A DNA stretch of 64,000 bases from Vibrio maerlii (GCF_003415655.1 NZ_QRHC01000003.1:187526-251525); one strand, 5' to 3'. Positions 19,456-29,250 are shown, counted from the stretch's first letter. Numbers and translations: made by a program. Notes: a model not told the origin generated them from the sequence alone.

Positions 19456-21102
19456 TTACAAACCCGCTTCAGAAAATACCTGATTTACAATCTCTTGTGC
19501 TTCCGCTTCGATTGCTTTTAGGTGCTCTTCACCTTTGAAGCTTTCACAGTAGATCTTGTAGATGTCTTCAGTACCAGATGGACGAGCTGCAAACCAACCG
19601 TTCGCTGTTGTCACTTTTAGACCACCGATTGCAGCACCGTTACCTGGAGCGTGCGTTAGGCGTGCTGTGATTTCATCACCAGCCAGTGTCGTTGCCTTCA
19701 CCATTTCTGGAGACAGTTTAGAAAGTACGGCTTTCTGCTCAGCGTTCGCCACAGCTTGAATACGGTTGTATTGAGACTCACCATGCTTCGCAGCCAATTC
19801 TTCGTAGTACTCTTGTGGGTTCTTACCCGTAACCGCTGTGATCTCAGCAGCTAGTAGACATAGGATGATGCCATCTTTATCTGTAGACCAAGGTGTGCCA
19901 TCTTTACGTAGGAAAGATGCACCTGCACTCTCTTCACCACCAAAGCCGAATTTACCTTCGTATAGGCCATCTACAAACCATTTGAAGCCTACTGGTACTT
20001 CACATAATTCACGACCAAGATCTGCTACTACACGGTCAATCAACGCGCTTGAAACGAGTGTCTTACCTACTGCGACTTCTTGCGCCCACTCAGAGCGATG
20101 ACGGTAAAGGTAGTCAATACACACCGCTAGGAAGTGGTTTGGATTCATCAGGCCTTTCGGCGTCACGATACCGTGGCGGTCGTAATCTGGGTCATTACCA
20201 AACGCAAGATCATATTCGTCTTTCAGTGAGAGTAGACCAGCCATCGCATACGGAGAAGAACAGTCCATACGAACTACGCCATCTTTGTCCAACGACATAA
20301 ATTGGAATGATGGATCTACCGCTTCACTCACAAGAGTTAGGTTCAGCTGGTACGCCTTAGCAATTTGACGCCAGTAATCGATACCTGAACCACCTAGCGG
20401 ATCAACGCCGATTTTTAGGTCTGCTTTTTGGATCGCTTCCATGTCGATAACATTAACTAGGTCATCAATGTAAGGAGCGACAAGATCTTTTTCTACGAAC
20501 AATTCAGATGCTTTTGCTTCACCCAGAGGCATGCGCTTCACATCAACCAAACCCGCTGCGATGATTTCATTTGCGCGGTTTTCGATAGCAGTTGTAATCG
20601 CACCTTCAGCAGGGCCACCGTGTGGAGGATTGTACTTAATACCGCCATCTTGGGGTGGGTTATGCGATGGAGTAATAACAATACCATCGGCTTTTGCTTC
20701 GTTTACTCGGTTGTGAGTTAGGATTGCATGAGAAACACCTGGGGTTGGTGTGTAACCGTTATCCTGCTGAGTAATCACCTGAACGCCATTTGCAACCAAT
20801 ACTTCTACAACAGTTGAGAACGCTGGCTCAGAGAGAGCATGAGTATCTTTACCAACAAACAACGGGCCAGTTGTACCCATTTCTGCACGAACTTCTGCTG
20901 TTGCTTGAGCGATAGCAAGAATGTGGTGTTCGTTAAATGTTGATTTGTCAGCCGTACCACGGTGTCCAGAAGTACCAAACAGTACTTTATGAGCTGGATT
21001 CGATGGTTCCGGTTGAAGTAAGAAATAGTTAGCGACTAGCGCAGGAATGTTATGAAGATCTTCCTGTAGAGCTTTTTGCCCAGCACGAGGGTGCATAGCC
21101 AT
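19456..21102 (-). CDS. pgm: Phosphoglucomutase (alpha-D-glucose-specific)
   Basis: A 548-residue alpha-D-phosphohexomutase that interconverts glucose-1-phosphate and glucose-6-phosphate. The catalytic phosphoserine is in [11 protein letters not shown]. The metal-binding loop is DPDYDRHG. The sugar-binding loop is GEESAGASF, and the phosphate-binding loop near the C-terminus is [12 protein letters not shown]. Length matches the E. coli enzyme (546). It lies downstream of seqA as in enteric bacteria, but a strong terminator hairpin sits in the 91-bp gap, so it probably has its own promoter or receives read-through only. Confidence 0.96.
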   Translation of the reverse strand: MAMHPRAGQKALQEDLHNIPALVANYFLLQPEPSNPAHKVLFGTSGHRGTADKSTFNEHHILAIAQATAEVRAEMGTTGPLFVGKDTHALSEPAFSTVVEVLVANGVQVITQQDNGYTPTPGVSHAILTHNRVNEAKADGIVITPSHNPPQDGGIKYNPPHGGPAEGAITTAIENRANEIIAAGLVDVKRMPLGEAKASELFVEKDLVAPYIDDLVNVIDMEAIQKADLKIGVDPLGGSGIDYWRQIAKAYQLNLTLVSEAVDPSFQFMSLDKDGVVRMDCSSPYAMAGLLSLKDEYDLAFGNDPDYDRHGIVTPKGLMNPNHFLAVCIDYLYRHRSEWAQEVAVGKTLVSSALIDRVVADLGRELCEVPVGFKWFVDGLYEGKFGFGGEESAGASFLRKDGTPWSTDKDGIILCLLAAEITAVTGKNPQEYYEELAAKHGESQYNRIQAVANAEQKAVLSKLSPEMVKATTLAGDEITARLTHAPGNGAAIGGLKVTTANGWFAARPSGTEDIYKIYCESFKGEEHLKAIEAEAQEIVNQVFSEAGL

Positions 21103-21138
21103 GACGTGACATCCTTTTAATTATTACCAAAAAACAAA

Positions 21139-21180
21139 AAACCTCATAATAGCGATATTTATTCGTCTATTATGAGGTTT
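21139..21180 (-). terminator. Terminator or attenuator between seqA and pgm
   Basis: AAACCTCATAATAG at 21139-21152 pairs with CTATTATGAGGTTT at 21167-21180 (14 bp). On the minus strand the hairpin runs into TTTTTTGTTTTTTGG, a good rho-independent tail. It is just downstream of the seqA stop. Confidence 0.85.
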
Positions 21181-21193
21181 CAGTCAGAGTTTT

Positions 21194-21730
21194 TTAAATT
21201 GAACCCGTAACTTTTTCAATAAGATCCGTTTGGAAATTCATTCGGCTCATCAACTGCTCTACCATTTGGCGTTTACGGCTGGTGTTATTATTAGTAATAA
21301 CCCAAAACGGTGAACCAGGGATTGCCTTTGGTTTGGTCGTATTACCATTTGCAAGAAGTGTTTGCTCATTATCTGCAAAGTAAACTCTCTTACGACCTTT
21401 AACTTGAGTTGCTTCTGAAAAGCTAGTTGGGTCAACACTATGAAGTGTAGATAAAACAAGCATAAAGCGGTCAATCGCTTTCTTTAAAGAGGCAAACTCA
21501 TCTGAAATTAACAGTGAGCGCATTTCTTTAACGCTATCTAGTTTCTCTTCTACCGTCACTACAGCTTCCTTCGGAGCAACTGGTTGTGCGACTGGAGCTG
21601 CTTTAACTGGCTGACTTGACGAATCAACATTCAGTAGGCGTCTTAAAATATCAGATGCACTCTCACCAATATGTTGTGTTTGACCGGCAATGTAGCGGTA
21701 TAGATCTTCATCTACCTCAATTGTTTTCAT
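21194..21730 (-). CDS. seqA: Replication initiation negative regulator SeqA
   Basis: A 178-residue protein that binds hemimethylated GATC pairs and sequesters oriC after initiation. The N-terminal oligomerisation domain opens MKTIEVDEDLYRYIAGQTQHIGESASDILRR as in E. coli. The C-terminal DNA-binding domain has GRKRVYFADNEQTLL, KPKAIPGSPFWVITNNNT and KRQMVEQLMSRMNFQTDLIEKV. The linker (about 40-70) is longer and Val/Pro-rich compared with enteric SeqA, which is common in vibrios. Confidence 0.95.
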   Translation of the reverse strand: MKTIEVDEDLYRYIAGQTQHIGESASDILRRLLNVDSSSQPVKAAPVAQPVAPKEAVVTVEEKLDSVKEMRSLLISDEFASLKKAIDRFMLVLSTLHSVDPTSFSEATQVKGRKRVYFADNEQTLLANGNTTKPKAIPGSPFWVITNNNTSRKRQMVEQLMSRMNFQTDLIEKVTGSI

Positions 21731-21884
21731 TCGCTTTTCACAATCTCAATGTTTAAACTCGGTGGGATTATATACCCAACTGACCAATAGAAGCTAGGCT
21801 GCAGACCAATTGTCGCGATTGGATCTCGCTTAATGTTCTTCAGTTGGTCGGTTTGAACTCGAAATTAAAAAAGAAGGCACACGA

Positions 21885-22688
21885 ATGTCTCAATTCATCA
21901 GTCAAAATCCCCAGCTCAACGATCCAAATACACTACTCAACTATAAAGTTGAGGGACAAGGAACTCCACTGGTCCTCATTCATGGATTATTTGGTAGCTT
22001 AGACAACCTTGGGATCTTAGCTCGAACGCTCAAAGATACCTTCCAAGTAATAAGTGTCGACCTACGTAACCATGGTCAATCATTCCACTCAGACTCACAT
22101 AGCTATACCAATATGGCGCAAGATGTTATCCAGGTACTGGAACATTTAAATATTGAGACCGCCATCTTCGTTGGGCATTCGATGGGCGGCAAAGTCGCTA
22201 TGAAGGTGGCTTCAATTGAGCCTAAAAAAGCGTCAAAACTGGTGGTTCTTGATATGGCCCCGGTCGATTATCAAGTGCGACGGCACGATGATGTGTTTCA
22301 TGCTATTCAACAGACTGAATCGGCAGCTCCTCAATCTCGCGCAGCTGCGATGGCTATACTCGATAGTCACCTAAAGGTACCAGGTGTGGCTCAGTTCCTT
22401 GGTAAATCGCTATATAAGGCAGAGAGTCATATGCAGTTCCGTTTCAATACTCCATCACTCATCTCGAACTATGCCGACATTATTGGTTGGGATGAAGGTG
22501 ATGCGAATAATGTCGCAACGTTATTTGTAAAAGGGGGTGACTCAGATTATTTAATGGCGAATCATCAATCAGCTATTCAGCGACAATTCCCCAACTCAAA
22601 AGCACACATTATTGCTAATACGGGTCACTGGTTACACGCAGAAAAGCCACAAGAAGTTTTGCGTGTGATTAACAAGTTTCTTGGATAA
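21885..22688 (+). CDS. ybfF: Alpha/beta hydrolase esterase YbfF
   Basis: A 267-residue alpha/beta hydrolase related to E. coli YbfF, an acyl-thioester and ester hydrolase. The oxyanion-hole motif is LIHGLFGS, the nucleophile elbow is GHSMGG, and the catalytic histidine is in NTGHWLHAEKP. It is divergent from seqA, the same neighbourhood as in E. coli. The physiological substrate is not known from sequence. Confidence 0.88.
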   Translation: MSQFISQNPQLNDPNTLLNYKVEGQGTPLVLIHGLFGSLDNLGILARTLKDTFQVISVDLRNHGQSFHSDSHSYTNMAQDVIQVLEHLNIETAIFVGHSMGGKVAMKVASIEPKKASKLVVLDMAPVDYQVRRHDDVFHAIQQTESAAPQSRAAAMAILDSHLKVPGVAQFLGKSLYKAESHMQFRFNTPSLISNYADIIGWDEGDANNVATLFVKGGDSDYLMANHQSAIQRQFPNSKAHIIANTGHWLHAEKPQEVLRVINKFLG

Positions 22689-22781
22689 TCGACTGTTATT
22701 GAAAGTTGAGATTAGCATGCATTAACTTTAGCGATTAACAATGCTATAGTGCCCGAAATTATATTGATATGAAGGACGATC

Positions 22782-23003
22782 ATGCTTTACGACTACATGA
22801 ATGTACTGGAATCTATTGGCCTTGATTTACTCTTTGCCTCGATCTTTTTCCTGATCGGTATGGCAATAAAAGATGTACTTAAACAAGGGAATGTTCCGGT
22901 TTTTGGTCGTAGAATTGTATGGTTGGTTCTGTTTCTCGGCTGTGCAGGCTTCATCGCAAAAGGTCTAATCCAACTGAGCTGGGAAGGAACTGGACTGGGT
23001 TAA
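22782..23003 (+). CDS. DUF2788 small membrane protein
   Basis: A 73-residue protein with two hydrophobic helices (about 14-28 and 45-63) separated by a short charged loop with KDVLKQGNVPVFGRR. This matches the DUF2788 family found beside fldA and ybfF in vibrios. A Shine-Dalgarno (AAGGACG) precedes the ATG. Its function is unknown. Confidence 0.8.
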   Translation: MLYDYMNVLESIGLDLLFASIFFLIGMAIKDVLKQGNVPVFGRRIVWLVLFLGCAGFIAKGLIQLSWEGTGLG

Positions 23004-23081
23004 CGGGCTCTAAGAGTCTGTAATCGTTCCCCGAATATTCAATCGTTCAGTGAAAACAACTATTTGAAAGGTAATCAATCT

Positions 23082-23615
23082 ATGGCAAGTGTAGGCATCT
23101 TCTTTGGTAGTGATACAGGTAACACTGAAGCTGTTGCAAAAATGATCCAGAAGCAACTTGGTAAGCAACTGGTTCACGTTCAAGACATCGCAAAGAGCAG
23201 CAAAGAAGACATCGACAATTTTGACCTTCTTCTTCTAGGTATCCCAACATGGTACTACGGTGAAGCACAGTGTGACTGGGATGACTTTTTCCCAGAGCTG
23301 GAAGGCATCGATTTCTCTACTAAGCTAGTCGCAATCTTTGGTTGTGGTGACCAAGAAGATTACGCTGAATACTTCTGTGACGCGATGGGTACTATCCGCG
23401 ATATCGTTGAAGCAAAAGGCGGTACAATCCTAGGTTACACGCCAACTGAAGGCTACGAGTTCGAAGCATCTAAAGCACTTGTTGAAGGCGACGACAGCCA
23501 GTTTGTTGGTCTGTGCATTGATGAAGACCGTCAACCTGAGCTGACTGAACAACGCGTTAATGCTTGGTGTGCACAAATCCACGAAGAGATGTGCCTAGCA
23601 GAGCTTGAAGGCTAA
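23082..23615 (+). CDS. fldA: Flavodoxin FldA
   Basis: A 177-residue long-chain flavodoxin, an FMN electron carrier for enzymes such as biotin synthase and MetH reactivation. The phosphate-binding loop is GSDTGNTEAVAK. The aromatic FMN contacts are in PTWYYGEAQCDWDDF and CGDQEDYAEYF. I start at the ATG at 23082 (MASVGIFFGSD), which has AAAGG upstream. An in-frame TTG at 23064 would add six residues and is less likely. Being next to fur is conserved in many gammaproteobacteria. Confidence 0.95.
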   Translation: MASVGIFFGSDTGNTEAVAKMIQKQLGKQLVHVQDIAKSSKEDIDNFDLLLLGIPTWYYGEAQCDWDDFFPELEGIDFSTKLVAIFGCGDQEDYAEYFCDAMGTIRDIVEAKGGTILGYTPTEGYEFEASKALVEGDDSQFVGLCIDEDRQPELTEQRVNAWCAQIHEEMCLAELEG

Positions 23616-23633
23616 TTCTGTAATCGAACGCAT

Positions 23634-23659
23634 AAAGACCTCCCACTGGGAGGTCTTTT
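23634..23659. terminator. Terminator after fldA
   Basis: AAAGACCTCCC (23634-23644) pairs with GGGAGGTCTTT (23648-23658) over 11 bp with a 3-nt loop. T-rich and A-rich flanks allow use from both strands between convergent fldA and the DUF4442 gene. Confidence 0.88.
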
Positions 23660-23686
23660 AGTTTGTAGCCTTATCTATCACTCATC

Positions 23687-24214
23687 TCAGGTACTCGATT
23701 CACTCGCAGGCCCGATGGGATCAGACTCCCTGTATTCTGGCTTCTTTCTTACATACAGCTTTCTGTGTACCTCAGAAACCACCTCTCCCGCCGCGTCTTT
23801 CACGTGAATGATAAACTCAGGGAAACATTTGTCACCGTTAACGGTGCTCGCCAAAATCTCATCAAGTTGGTTTTGAGTGATTTCCATTTTTGCAAATAGT
23901 TCGGTCTTTCCCGGTTTAATGAAGTTGATACTCGCCTCTTTATCCCAGACATAATACTCCTTACCGAGGATTCCCATCAGCATTAGAGAGTAAATGGGAT
24001 CTGTGATTGAGAATATACTGCCACCATATTGTGTTCGATTGGCATTCTTATTCCACCAACGCAGTTTGAGACGAATTTTGACACTGCAAAAGTCTTCACT
24101 AATCGACTCTATCTTGATTCCAGCTCCCCAAAACGGGGGCCAAGAGTTGAGGGCAAATCTGACAATGCGGGGAGAATATATTTTCTCAATCCATGAGTTC
24201 ACGCTAGATACCAA
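23687..24214 (-). CDS. DUF4442 hot-dog fold protein
   Basis: A protein of up to 175 residues of the DUF4442 family, related to thioesterase-like hot-dog proteins. The motif NANRTQYGGSIFSITDPIYSLML and the later ASINFIKPGKTELFAKM fit this fold. No catalytic assignment is possible. The start is uncertain: the longest frame begins at a TTG (24214) with no space for a Shine-Dalgarno, and an in-frame GTG at 24202, 12 bp after AAAGG, is an alternative. It is divergent from fur. Confidence 0.72.
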   Translation of the reverse strand: MVSSVNSWIEKIYSPRIVRFALNSWPPFWGAGIKIESISEDFCSVKIRLKLRWWNKNANRTQYGGSIFSITDPIYSLMLMGILGKEYYVWDKEASINFIKPGKTELFAKMEITQNQLDEILASTVNGDKCFPEFIIHVKDAAGEVVSEVHRKLYVRKKPEYRESDPIGPASESST

Positions 24215-24393
24215 CCTTTACAATAAAATGTTAATTAATTGTAACTGGTCTAACCTGTTTTTAAAGTGATTTAGCACGCTTTTCGCTCAAATAGGTTATA
24301 ACCCTCTGAACTTCGAGGTTTATTGTTACCTTAGACTCACCTATAATGTCTTCATTGCTATGCGAATTAAGCAGAACATCAACAGGAAAGTAT

Positions 24394-24843
24394 ATGTCAG
24401 ATAACAACCAAGCACTTAAGAATGCTGGATTAAAGGTTACCCTTCCAAGACTTAAAATTTTAGAGGTTCTGCAACAACCTGATTGCCAACATATCAGTGC
24501 CGAAGATCTGTATAAGAAGCTCATCGACCTTGGTGAAGAAATTGGTCTAGCGACCGTATACCGCGTACTAAACCAATTCGACGACGCTGGTATCGTAACT
24601 CGCCACCACTTCGAAGGCGGTAAATCAGTATTTGAACTCTCAACTCAACACCACCACGATCACTTAGTGTGTCTAGACTGTGGTGCGGTGATTGAATTCT
24701 CTGATAACGTCATTGAAGAGCGTCAAAAAGAGATCGCAGAAAGATACAACATCCACCTAACTAACCACAGCCTTTACCTTTACGGTAAATGCATCGGTGG
24801 TAAGTGTAAGGATGACCCAAACGCGCACAAACCGACTAAATAG
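24394..24843 (+). CDS. fur: Ferric uptake regulator Fur
   Basis: A 149-residue Fe(II)-dependent repressor. The opening MSDNNQALKNAGLKVTLPRLKILEVL is the standard Fur start, so I use the ATG at 24394 with AGGAAA upstream and not the longer frame at 24346. The winged helix spans about 1-80 (GLATVYRVLNQFDDAGIV). The metal and dimer domain has HHHDHLVCLDCG and a second Cys pair in KCIGGKCKD. A TATAAT lies at 24342-24347, a plausible -10 for the gene. Confidence 0.97.
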   Translation: MSDNNQALKNAGLKVTLPRLKILEVLQQPDCQHISAEDLYKKLIDLGEEIGLATVYRVLNQFDDAGIVTRHHFEGGKSVFELSTQHHHDHLVCLDCGAVIEFSDNVIEERQKEIAERYNIHLTNHSLYLYGKCIGGKCKDDPNAHKPTK

Positions 24844-24847
24844 TGTT

Positions 24848-24876
24848 AAAAATGCCAGACTCTGTCTGGCATTTTT
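24848..24876 (+). terminator. Terminator after fur
   Basis: AAAAATGCCAGAC pairs with GTCTGGCATTTTT across a 3-nt loop directly after the fur stop codon. It ends 18 bp before the next gene. Confidence 0.9.
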
Positions 24877-24894
24877 GCCTTTATAGGATAGTAA

Positions 24895-25515
24895 TTGAGT
24901 AAGTTAAAAATAATACGCTTATCCAAGGGTTTCACCCTCATCGAGCTCATCGTGGTCATTGTGGTTATCGCGATATTAAGTGTTATCGCCCTACCTCGGT
25001 TCATCAACCTCACCACTCAAAGCCAGCAGGCACAGATTGATGGCATAGCAGCTCAATTTGGTTCCGCTGTCAGTTTTGCCCAAAAACAATGGATAGTGAA
25101 TGGCGCGACACCAGCTTCTCAAGTCGATCTAGAAGGCTATGGTGACGGGAAACTTGATGTGAACGATATCGGCTTTCCTATAGGGATTGATAAAGGCAAC
25201 AGCGAAGGTGAGATGAGTAATCCCTACCAAATTGGTAAAAATGAAAAGGGCTGTATTGAGATTTGGAACCAAATTGTCGATGGAGACTATAGCCTATCCA
25301 TTAATATCAATGATGCTGCAAATGTTGACTTTATTGCCGCAAGAAAAAACTTAAGTTTCACCGCTTCTGATGGAACTAGCCACGATCAAAAAGCCGTTTG
25401 CTATTATGCGTCGACAGTAAGACGTGCTGGAAACAACCCTGAAAGCTGGCCTTACATTATTTGGTATAACTCTCGCAACGGTGTTGTATCAACCACTAGA
25501 CCAGACGGTGTTTAA
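24895..25515 (+). CDS. Type IV pilin-like (prepilin) protein
   Basis: A 206-residue protein with a class III signal: a short basic leader, then the prepilin peptidase site GFTLIEL and a hydrophobic stretch (IVVIVVIAILSVIALPRF). Two cysteines (KGCIEIW and AVCYYAS) may form the usual pilin disulfide. It starts at a TTG (24895) with AGGA 6 bp upstream, because no ATG precedes the leader. It stands alone, away from any visible pilus or type II secretion cluster, so it may be a minor pilin or MSHA-like subunit. Confidence 0.78.
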   Translation: MSKLKIIRLSKGFTLIELIVVIVVIAILSVIALPRFINLTTQSQQAQIDGIAAQFGSAVSFAQKQWIVNGATPASQVDLEGYGDGKLDVNDIGFPIGIDKGNSEGEMSNPYQIGKNEKGCIEIWNQIVDGDYSLSININDAANVDFIAARKNLSFTASDGTSHDQKAVCYYASTVRRAGNNPESWPYIIWYNSRNGVVSTTRPDGV

Positions 25516-25528
25516 AGCTAAACGCAAT

Positions 25529-25558
25529 AAAAAACCAGCTCAAGTGAGCTGGTTTTTT
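25529..25558. terminator. Bidirectional terminator between pilin-like gene and glnS
   Basis: AAAAAACCAGCTCA at 25529-25542 pairs with TGAGCTGGTTTTTT at 25545-25558. The genes are convergent and the stem has A and T tracts on both sides. Confidence 0.92.
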
Positions 25559-25581
25559 CGTTCTAGAGCAGATAGAAGTGA

Positions 25582-27249
25582 TTAACCTTCAATCTTCGCC
25601 CAAGTATCACGTAGACCAACGGTACGGTTGAATACGAGCTTCTCTGCGCTTGATTCTTTTGAATCAACACAGAAGTATCCAGTACGCTCAAACTGGAAGC
25701 CTTGTGCAGCTTCAGCGGATGCTAGGCTAGGTTCAACAATACCTTCTACTTTCACTAGAGATTCTGGGTTGATCGTCTCAGCAAAGTTATCTGCCGCAGC
25801 TGGATTTTCTACCGTGAATAAACGGTCATATAGGCGAATCTCTGCAGGTACACCTTGCGTTGCAGATACCCAATGAATTACACCTTTCACTTTACGGCCA
25901 TCTGCTGGATTCTTACCAAGTGTCTCGTCATCGTAAGAACAGAAGATAGTTGTGATGTTGCCTTCAGCATCTTTTTCAATGCGCTCAGCTTTAATCACAT
26001 AAGCACCACGTAAACGAACTTCTTTGCCAAGCACTAGGCGCTTGTACTTCTTGTTCGCTTCTTCGCGGAAATCTTCACGCTCGATGAATACTTCACGCGT
26101 AAATGGCACGTCACGAGTACCCATCTCTGGCTTGTTTGGGTGATTCGCAATAGTCAGCGTCTCAGCCTTATCCGCATCATAGTTCTCGATAACGATCTTA
26201 ACTGGATCAAGAACAGCCATAGCACGAGGAGCATTTTCATTTAGGTCTTCACGAATACAAGACTCTAAAGAACCAAACTCAATCATGTTCTCTTGCTTAG
26301 TTACACCAATGCGCTTACAGAACTCACGAATAGATGCCGGAGTAAAGCCACGACGACGGAGGCCAGAGATCGTAGGCATACGAGGGTCATCCCAACCGTC
26401 GACTAGGTTCTCAGTCACCAGTTGGTTAAGCTTACGCTTAGACATAACTGTGTATTCTAGGTTCAAGCGACTGAACTCATATTGACGCGGTTGGCAATCG
26501 ATAGTGATGTTGTCTAATACCCAGTCGTATAGACGACGGTTATCTTGAAACTCTAGCGTACAGATCGAGTGCGTAATGCCTTCAAGTGCATCAGAAATAC
26601 AGTGCGTGAAGTCGTACATAGGGTAAATGCACCACTTGTCACCTGTTTGGTGATGTTCAGCGAAACGAACACGGTAAAGCACAGGATCGCGCATAACCAT
26701 GAACGATGAACCCATGTCGATCTTCGCACGAAGACATGCCTTGCCTTCTTCAAAACCGCCATCACGCATCTTTTCAAACAACGCTAGGTTTTCTTCTGGC
26801 GAACGATCGCGGTAAGGACTTAGCTTACCTGGCGACGTTAATGTGCCGCGGTATTCACGAATCTGCTCTGGACTTAGCTCGTCAACATACGCTAAGCCTT
26901 TATTAATTAATTCCACTGCATATTCGTATAGCTTATCGAAGTAGTTTGACGAGTAACAAATATCGCCAGACCAATCGAAGCCTAACCAACTTACATCATT
27001 CTTAATTGACTCAACGTATTCTACGTCTTCTTTTTCAGGGTTAGTGTCATCAAAACGAAGATTACACTGTCCCTGATAGTCCTGAGCAATACCAAAGTTT
27101 AAGCAAATAGATTTAGCGTGTCCGATATGCAGGTAGCCGTTTGGCTCTGGCGGAAATCGAGTATGCACGCTTGTGTGTTTGCCATCCGCTAAATCTTTAT
27201 CAATGATTTGGCGAATGAAATTCGATGGTCGAGCCTCAGCTTCACTCAT
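25582..27249 (-). CDS. glnS: Glutaminyl-tRNA synthetase
   Basis: A 555-residue class I synthetase that charges tRNA-Gln. The HIGH motif is in [15 protein letters not shown] and the KMSKS-like motif is VMSKRKL. The C-terminal anticodon-binding beta-barrels are complete (to KIEG). Length matches the E. coli enzyme. It is monocistronic, with a terminator 24 bp beyond the stop. Confidence 0.97.
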   Translation of the reverse strand: MSEAEARPSNFIRQIIDKDLADGKHTSVHTRFPPEPNGYLHIGHAKSICLNFGIAQDYQGQCNLRFDDTNPEKEDVEYVESIKNDVSWLGFDWSGDICYSSNYFDKLYEYAVELINKGLAYVDELSPEQIREYRGTLTSPGKLSPYRDRSPEENLALFEKMRDGGFEEGKACLRAKIDMGSSFMVMRDPVLYRVRFAEHHQTGDKWCIYPMYDFTHCISDALEGITHSICTLEFQDNRRLYDWVLDNITIDCQPRQYEFSRLNLEYTVMSKRKLNQLVTENLVDGWDDPRMPTISGLRRRGFTPASIREFCKRIGVTKQENMIEFGSLESCIREDLNENAPRAMAVLDPVKIVIENYDADKAETLTIANHPNKPEMGTRDVPFTREVFIEREDFREEANKKYKRLVLGKEVRLRGAYVIKAERIEKDAEGNITTIFCSYDDETLGKNPADGRKVKGVIHWVSATQGVPAEIRLYDRLFTVENPAAADNFAETINPESLVKVEGIVEPSLASAEAAQGFQFERTGYFCVDSKESSAEKLVFNRTVGLRDTWAKIEG

Positions 27250-27526
27250 CTATAGCACCTCGTAGTATTGTCAGTAAATTCATCTCTCTGAGAGTTCAGA
27301 GATCATTGCCCGTAATGATCCACAATTCTAGTGGATTAGACAATACGTACCGACAGTAAATTAACAATATTTCGTCTATTCGCTGATCTTTAGAGCAAAG
27401 ATAAGGCAAGCATTGATTTTGGGGAAAGAGGCGGACTGAGATTTGAGTAAAAAGATCCGAATCAATGAGGTTCCACTCACTTCCCAAACCCTAGTTCCTA
27501 AATATCAATTAAGGCTCGAAAACTGA
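27250..27526. other. glnS leader with two tandem hairpins; no gene seen
   Basis: Upstream of glnS on the minus strand there are two short perfect stems: TCTCTGA/TCAGAGA (27285-27302) and GATCATT/AATGATC (27301-27320). They overlap by two bases and so are mutually exclusive or stacked. The rest of the interval to the nagE terminator shows no convincing coding frame. The only open frame there (27296-27487) has no family resemblance. Confidence 0.45.
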
Positions 27527-27551
27527 AAAAGCCTCCGAGAGGGAGGCTTTT
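27527..27551 (-). terminator. Terminator after nagE
   Basis: AAAAGCCTCC at 27527-27536 pairs with GGAGGCTTTT at 27542-27551. On the minus strand it is followed by TTTTTCAG and lies 35 bp after the nagE stop. Confidence 0.88.
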
Positions 27552-27585
27552 GATTCTAATCTTACTTAGTGGGCTTGATTAGCGA

Positions 27586-29145
27586 CTAAGGAAGTTTTAC
27601 GTCAGATAGGTCTTCACCTGAACCGATTGCTTTCATTTCGCCAGCAACGATTTCAGCTAGTGGGCCTAGGATAACCTGTAGGTTGTTTTCGCCTAGTTTA
27701 ACCACACCTTTTGCACCAAGTTTCTTAAGAACAGCTTCGTCAGCAACAGAGCGATCTTTTAGAGTTAGACGTAGACGTGTGATACATGCGTCGATTGAAG
27801 TTAGGTTCTCGTGGCCACCTAGAGCTTTTAGGTATTGGCGAGCTAGGTCACCTTTCGCTGCTTCTTCGTTGCCTGCTGGCGCATCTTCGTCGTCACCTTC
27901 ACGACCAGGCGACTTCAGGTTGAAAGCGCGGATTGCGAAAGAGAATGTGAAGAAGTATAGAGCACCAAATGCTAGACCGATTAGTAGTAGAACGAATGGC
28001 TTAGTAGCAAGACCGTAGTTCAGTACGAAGTCGATTAGACCAGCAGAGAAACCGAAGCCGTGTAGTGTGCCGAACATGTTAGCAACAACTAGAGATAGAC
28101 CCGTAAATACTGCGTGCATTGCGTATAGTGCTGGAGCTAGGAATACGAACATGAATTCTAGCGGCTCAGTGATACCTGTTAGGAAAGAACAGAATGCTAC
28201 TGAGAATAGTGCACCACCAACTTGACCACGTTTTTCAGCTGGAGCTGCTAGGTACATTGCTAGTGCAGCACCTGGAAGACCAAACATCATTACAGGGAAG
28301 AAGCCGTTCATGAATACGCCAGCGCCTTTATCGCCACCGAAGAAGCGGTGTAGGTCACCAGACTTAACTGTTTCAGTTACTTCTTTAACCACTGCAGTGA
28401 TTTCAGGGTTTACAGAGTTAGCAAATTCGAATGTGTATTCTTGACCAACAACTAGAGTCTTAGCTAGAGCTGGGTCAACACATAGTTGGTTGAATGCTTC
28501 GAAACCAGCAGAACCAGCTACGATGATTTCTTGACACGTGCCCATACCGAACCAGAAGTATGAGTTAAGAACGTGGTGAAGACCAACAGGGATAAGAGCA
28601 CGGTTAAGAGTACCGTATACGAATTGACCAATTGCACCAGAAGTTGAAACTGCGTGTGCAAGTGCATCAAGACCAGATTGAACACCAGGCCATACCACAC
28701 CAGAGATCGCACCTGCTACTAGAGCAAATAGACCTGCCATGATAGGAACAAGACGCTTACCTGCGAAGAACGCTAGCCACTCAGGAAGACGAGTCGCGTG
28801 GAATGCGTTGTAACAGTGACCTGCGATGATACCTGCAAAGATACCGCCGAAGAAAGACATGTTCACGTCTGCGTTGATTGTTGTCGCTGTTGCTGTAAGA
28901 ACGAAATAAGCGACCGCACCAGCAAGACCTGCTGCACCGTTACCGTCTTTAGAAAGACCAATTGCGATACCTAGACCGAATAGAAGTGGAAGGTTACCGA
29001 AAATTGCTCCACCAGCTTGCGCCATAAATGGAATGTCTAAAAGGTCGCCTTGACCCAAACGTAGTAGAAGCGCCGCAATCGGAAGTGTCGCGATAGGAAG
29101 CATTAACGCTTTACCTAGCTTCTGTGCATATCCAAGAATATTCAC
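27586..29145 (-). CDS. nagE: N-acetylglucosamine-specific PTS transporter, EIICB
   Basis: A 519-residue GlcNAc permease of the phosphotransferase system. It imports and phosphorylates GlcNAc to GlcNAc-6-phosphate, which NagA then deacetylates. The EIIC membrane domain spans about 1-390 (MNILGYAQKLGKALMLPIA opening, LIPVGLHHVLNSYFWF). The EIIB domain follows, with the phosphorylated Cys454 in SIDACITRLRL. The EIIA domain that ends E. coli NagE (about 648 residues) is missing, so phosphate must come from a separate EIIA, most likely Crr. It is divergent from nagAC across a 484-bp region. Confidence 0.94.
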   Translation of the reverse strand: MNILGYAQKLGKALMLPIATLPIAALLLRLGQGDLLDIPFMAQAGGAIFGNLPLLFGLGIAIGLSKDGNGAAGLAGAVAYFVLTATATTINADVNMSFFGGIFAGIIAGHCYNAFHATRLPEWLAFFAGKRLVPIMAGLFALVAGAISGVVWPGVQSGLDALAHAVSTSGAIGQFVYGTLNRALIPVGLHHVLNSYFWFGMGTCQEIIVAGSAGFEAFNQLCVDPALAKTLVVGQEYTFEFANSVNPEITAVVKEVTETVKSGDLHRFFGGDKGAGVFMNGFFPVMMFGLPGAALAMYLAAPAEKRGQVGGALFSVAFCSFLTGITEPLEFMFVFLAPALYAMHAVFTGLSLVVANMFGTLHGFGFSAGLIDFVLNYGLATKPFVLLLIGLAFGALYFFTFSFAIRAFNLKSPGREGDDEDAPAGNEEAAKGDLARQYLKALGGHENLTSIDACITRLRLTLKDRSVADEAVLKKLGAKGVVKLGENNLQVILGPLAEIVAGEMKAIGSGEDLSDVKLP

Positions 29146-29230
29146 CTGTTGTTCCCCCTATAGGATTTTATAATTTGGTTCGAGGAACTTTTTTTAGCTC
29201 CTCAATTTAGTCCTGTTCAGTTTATGACAA

Positions 29231-29250
29231 TAATTTCGCTCCGCAAATTA
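29231..29250. promoter_or_regulatory. Putative NagC operator
   Basis: TAATTTCGCTCCGCAAATTA is a palindrome-like 20-mer with TAATTT/AAATTA half-sites and CG steps at the inner ends, the pattern of NagC operators in gammaproteobacteria. It lies 85 bp before the nagE start. NagC is encoded 1.5 kb away in the nagAC operon. Confidence 0.6.

Noticed and set aside
27296-27487. A 63-residue coding region between glnS and nagE
   Set aside because: It has no convincing ribosome-binding site, overlaps leader hairpins and resembles no known protein.
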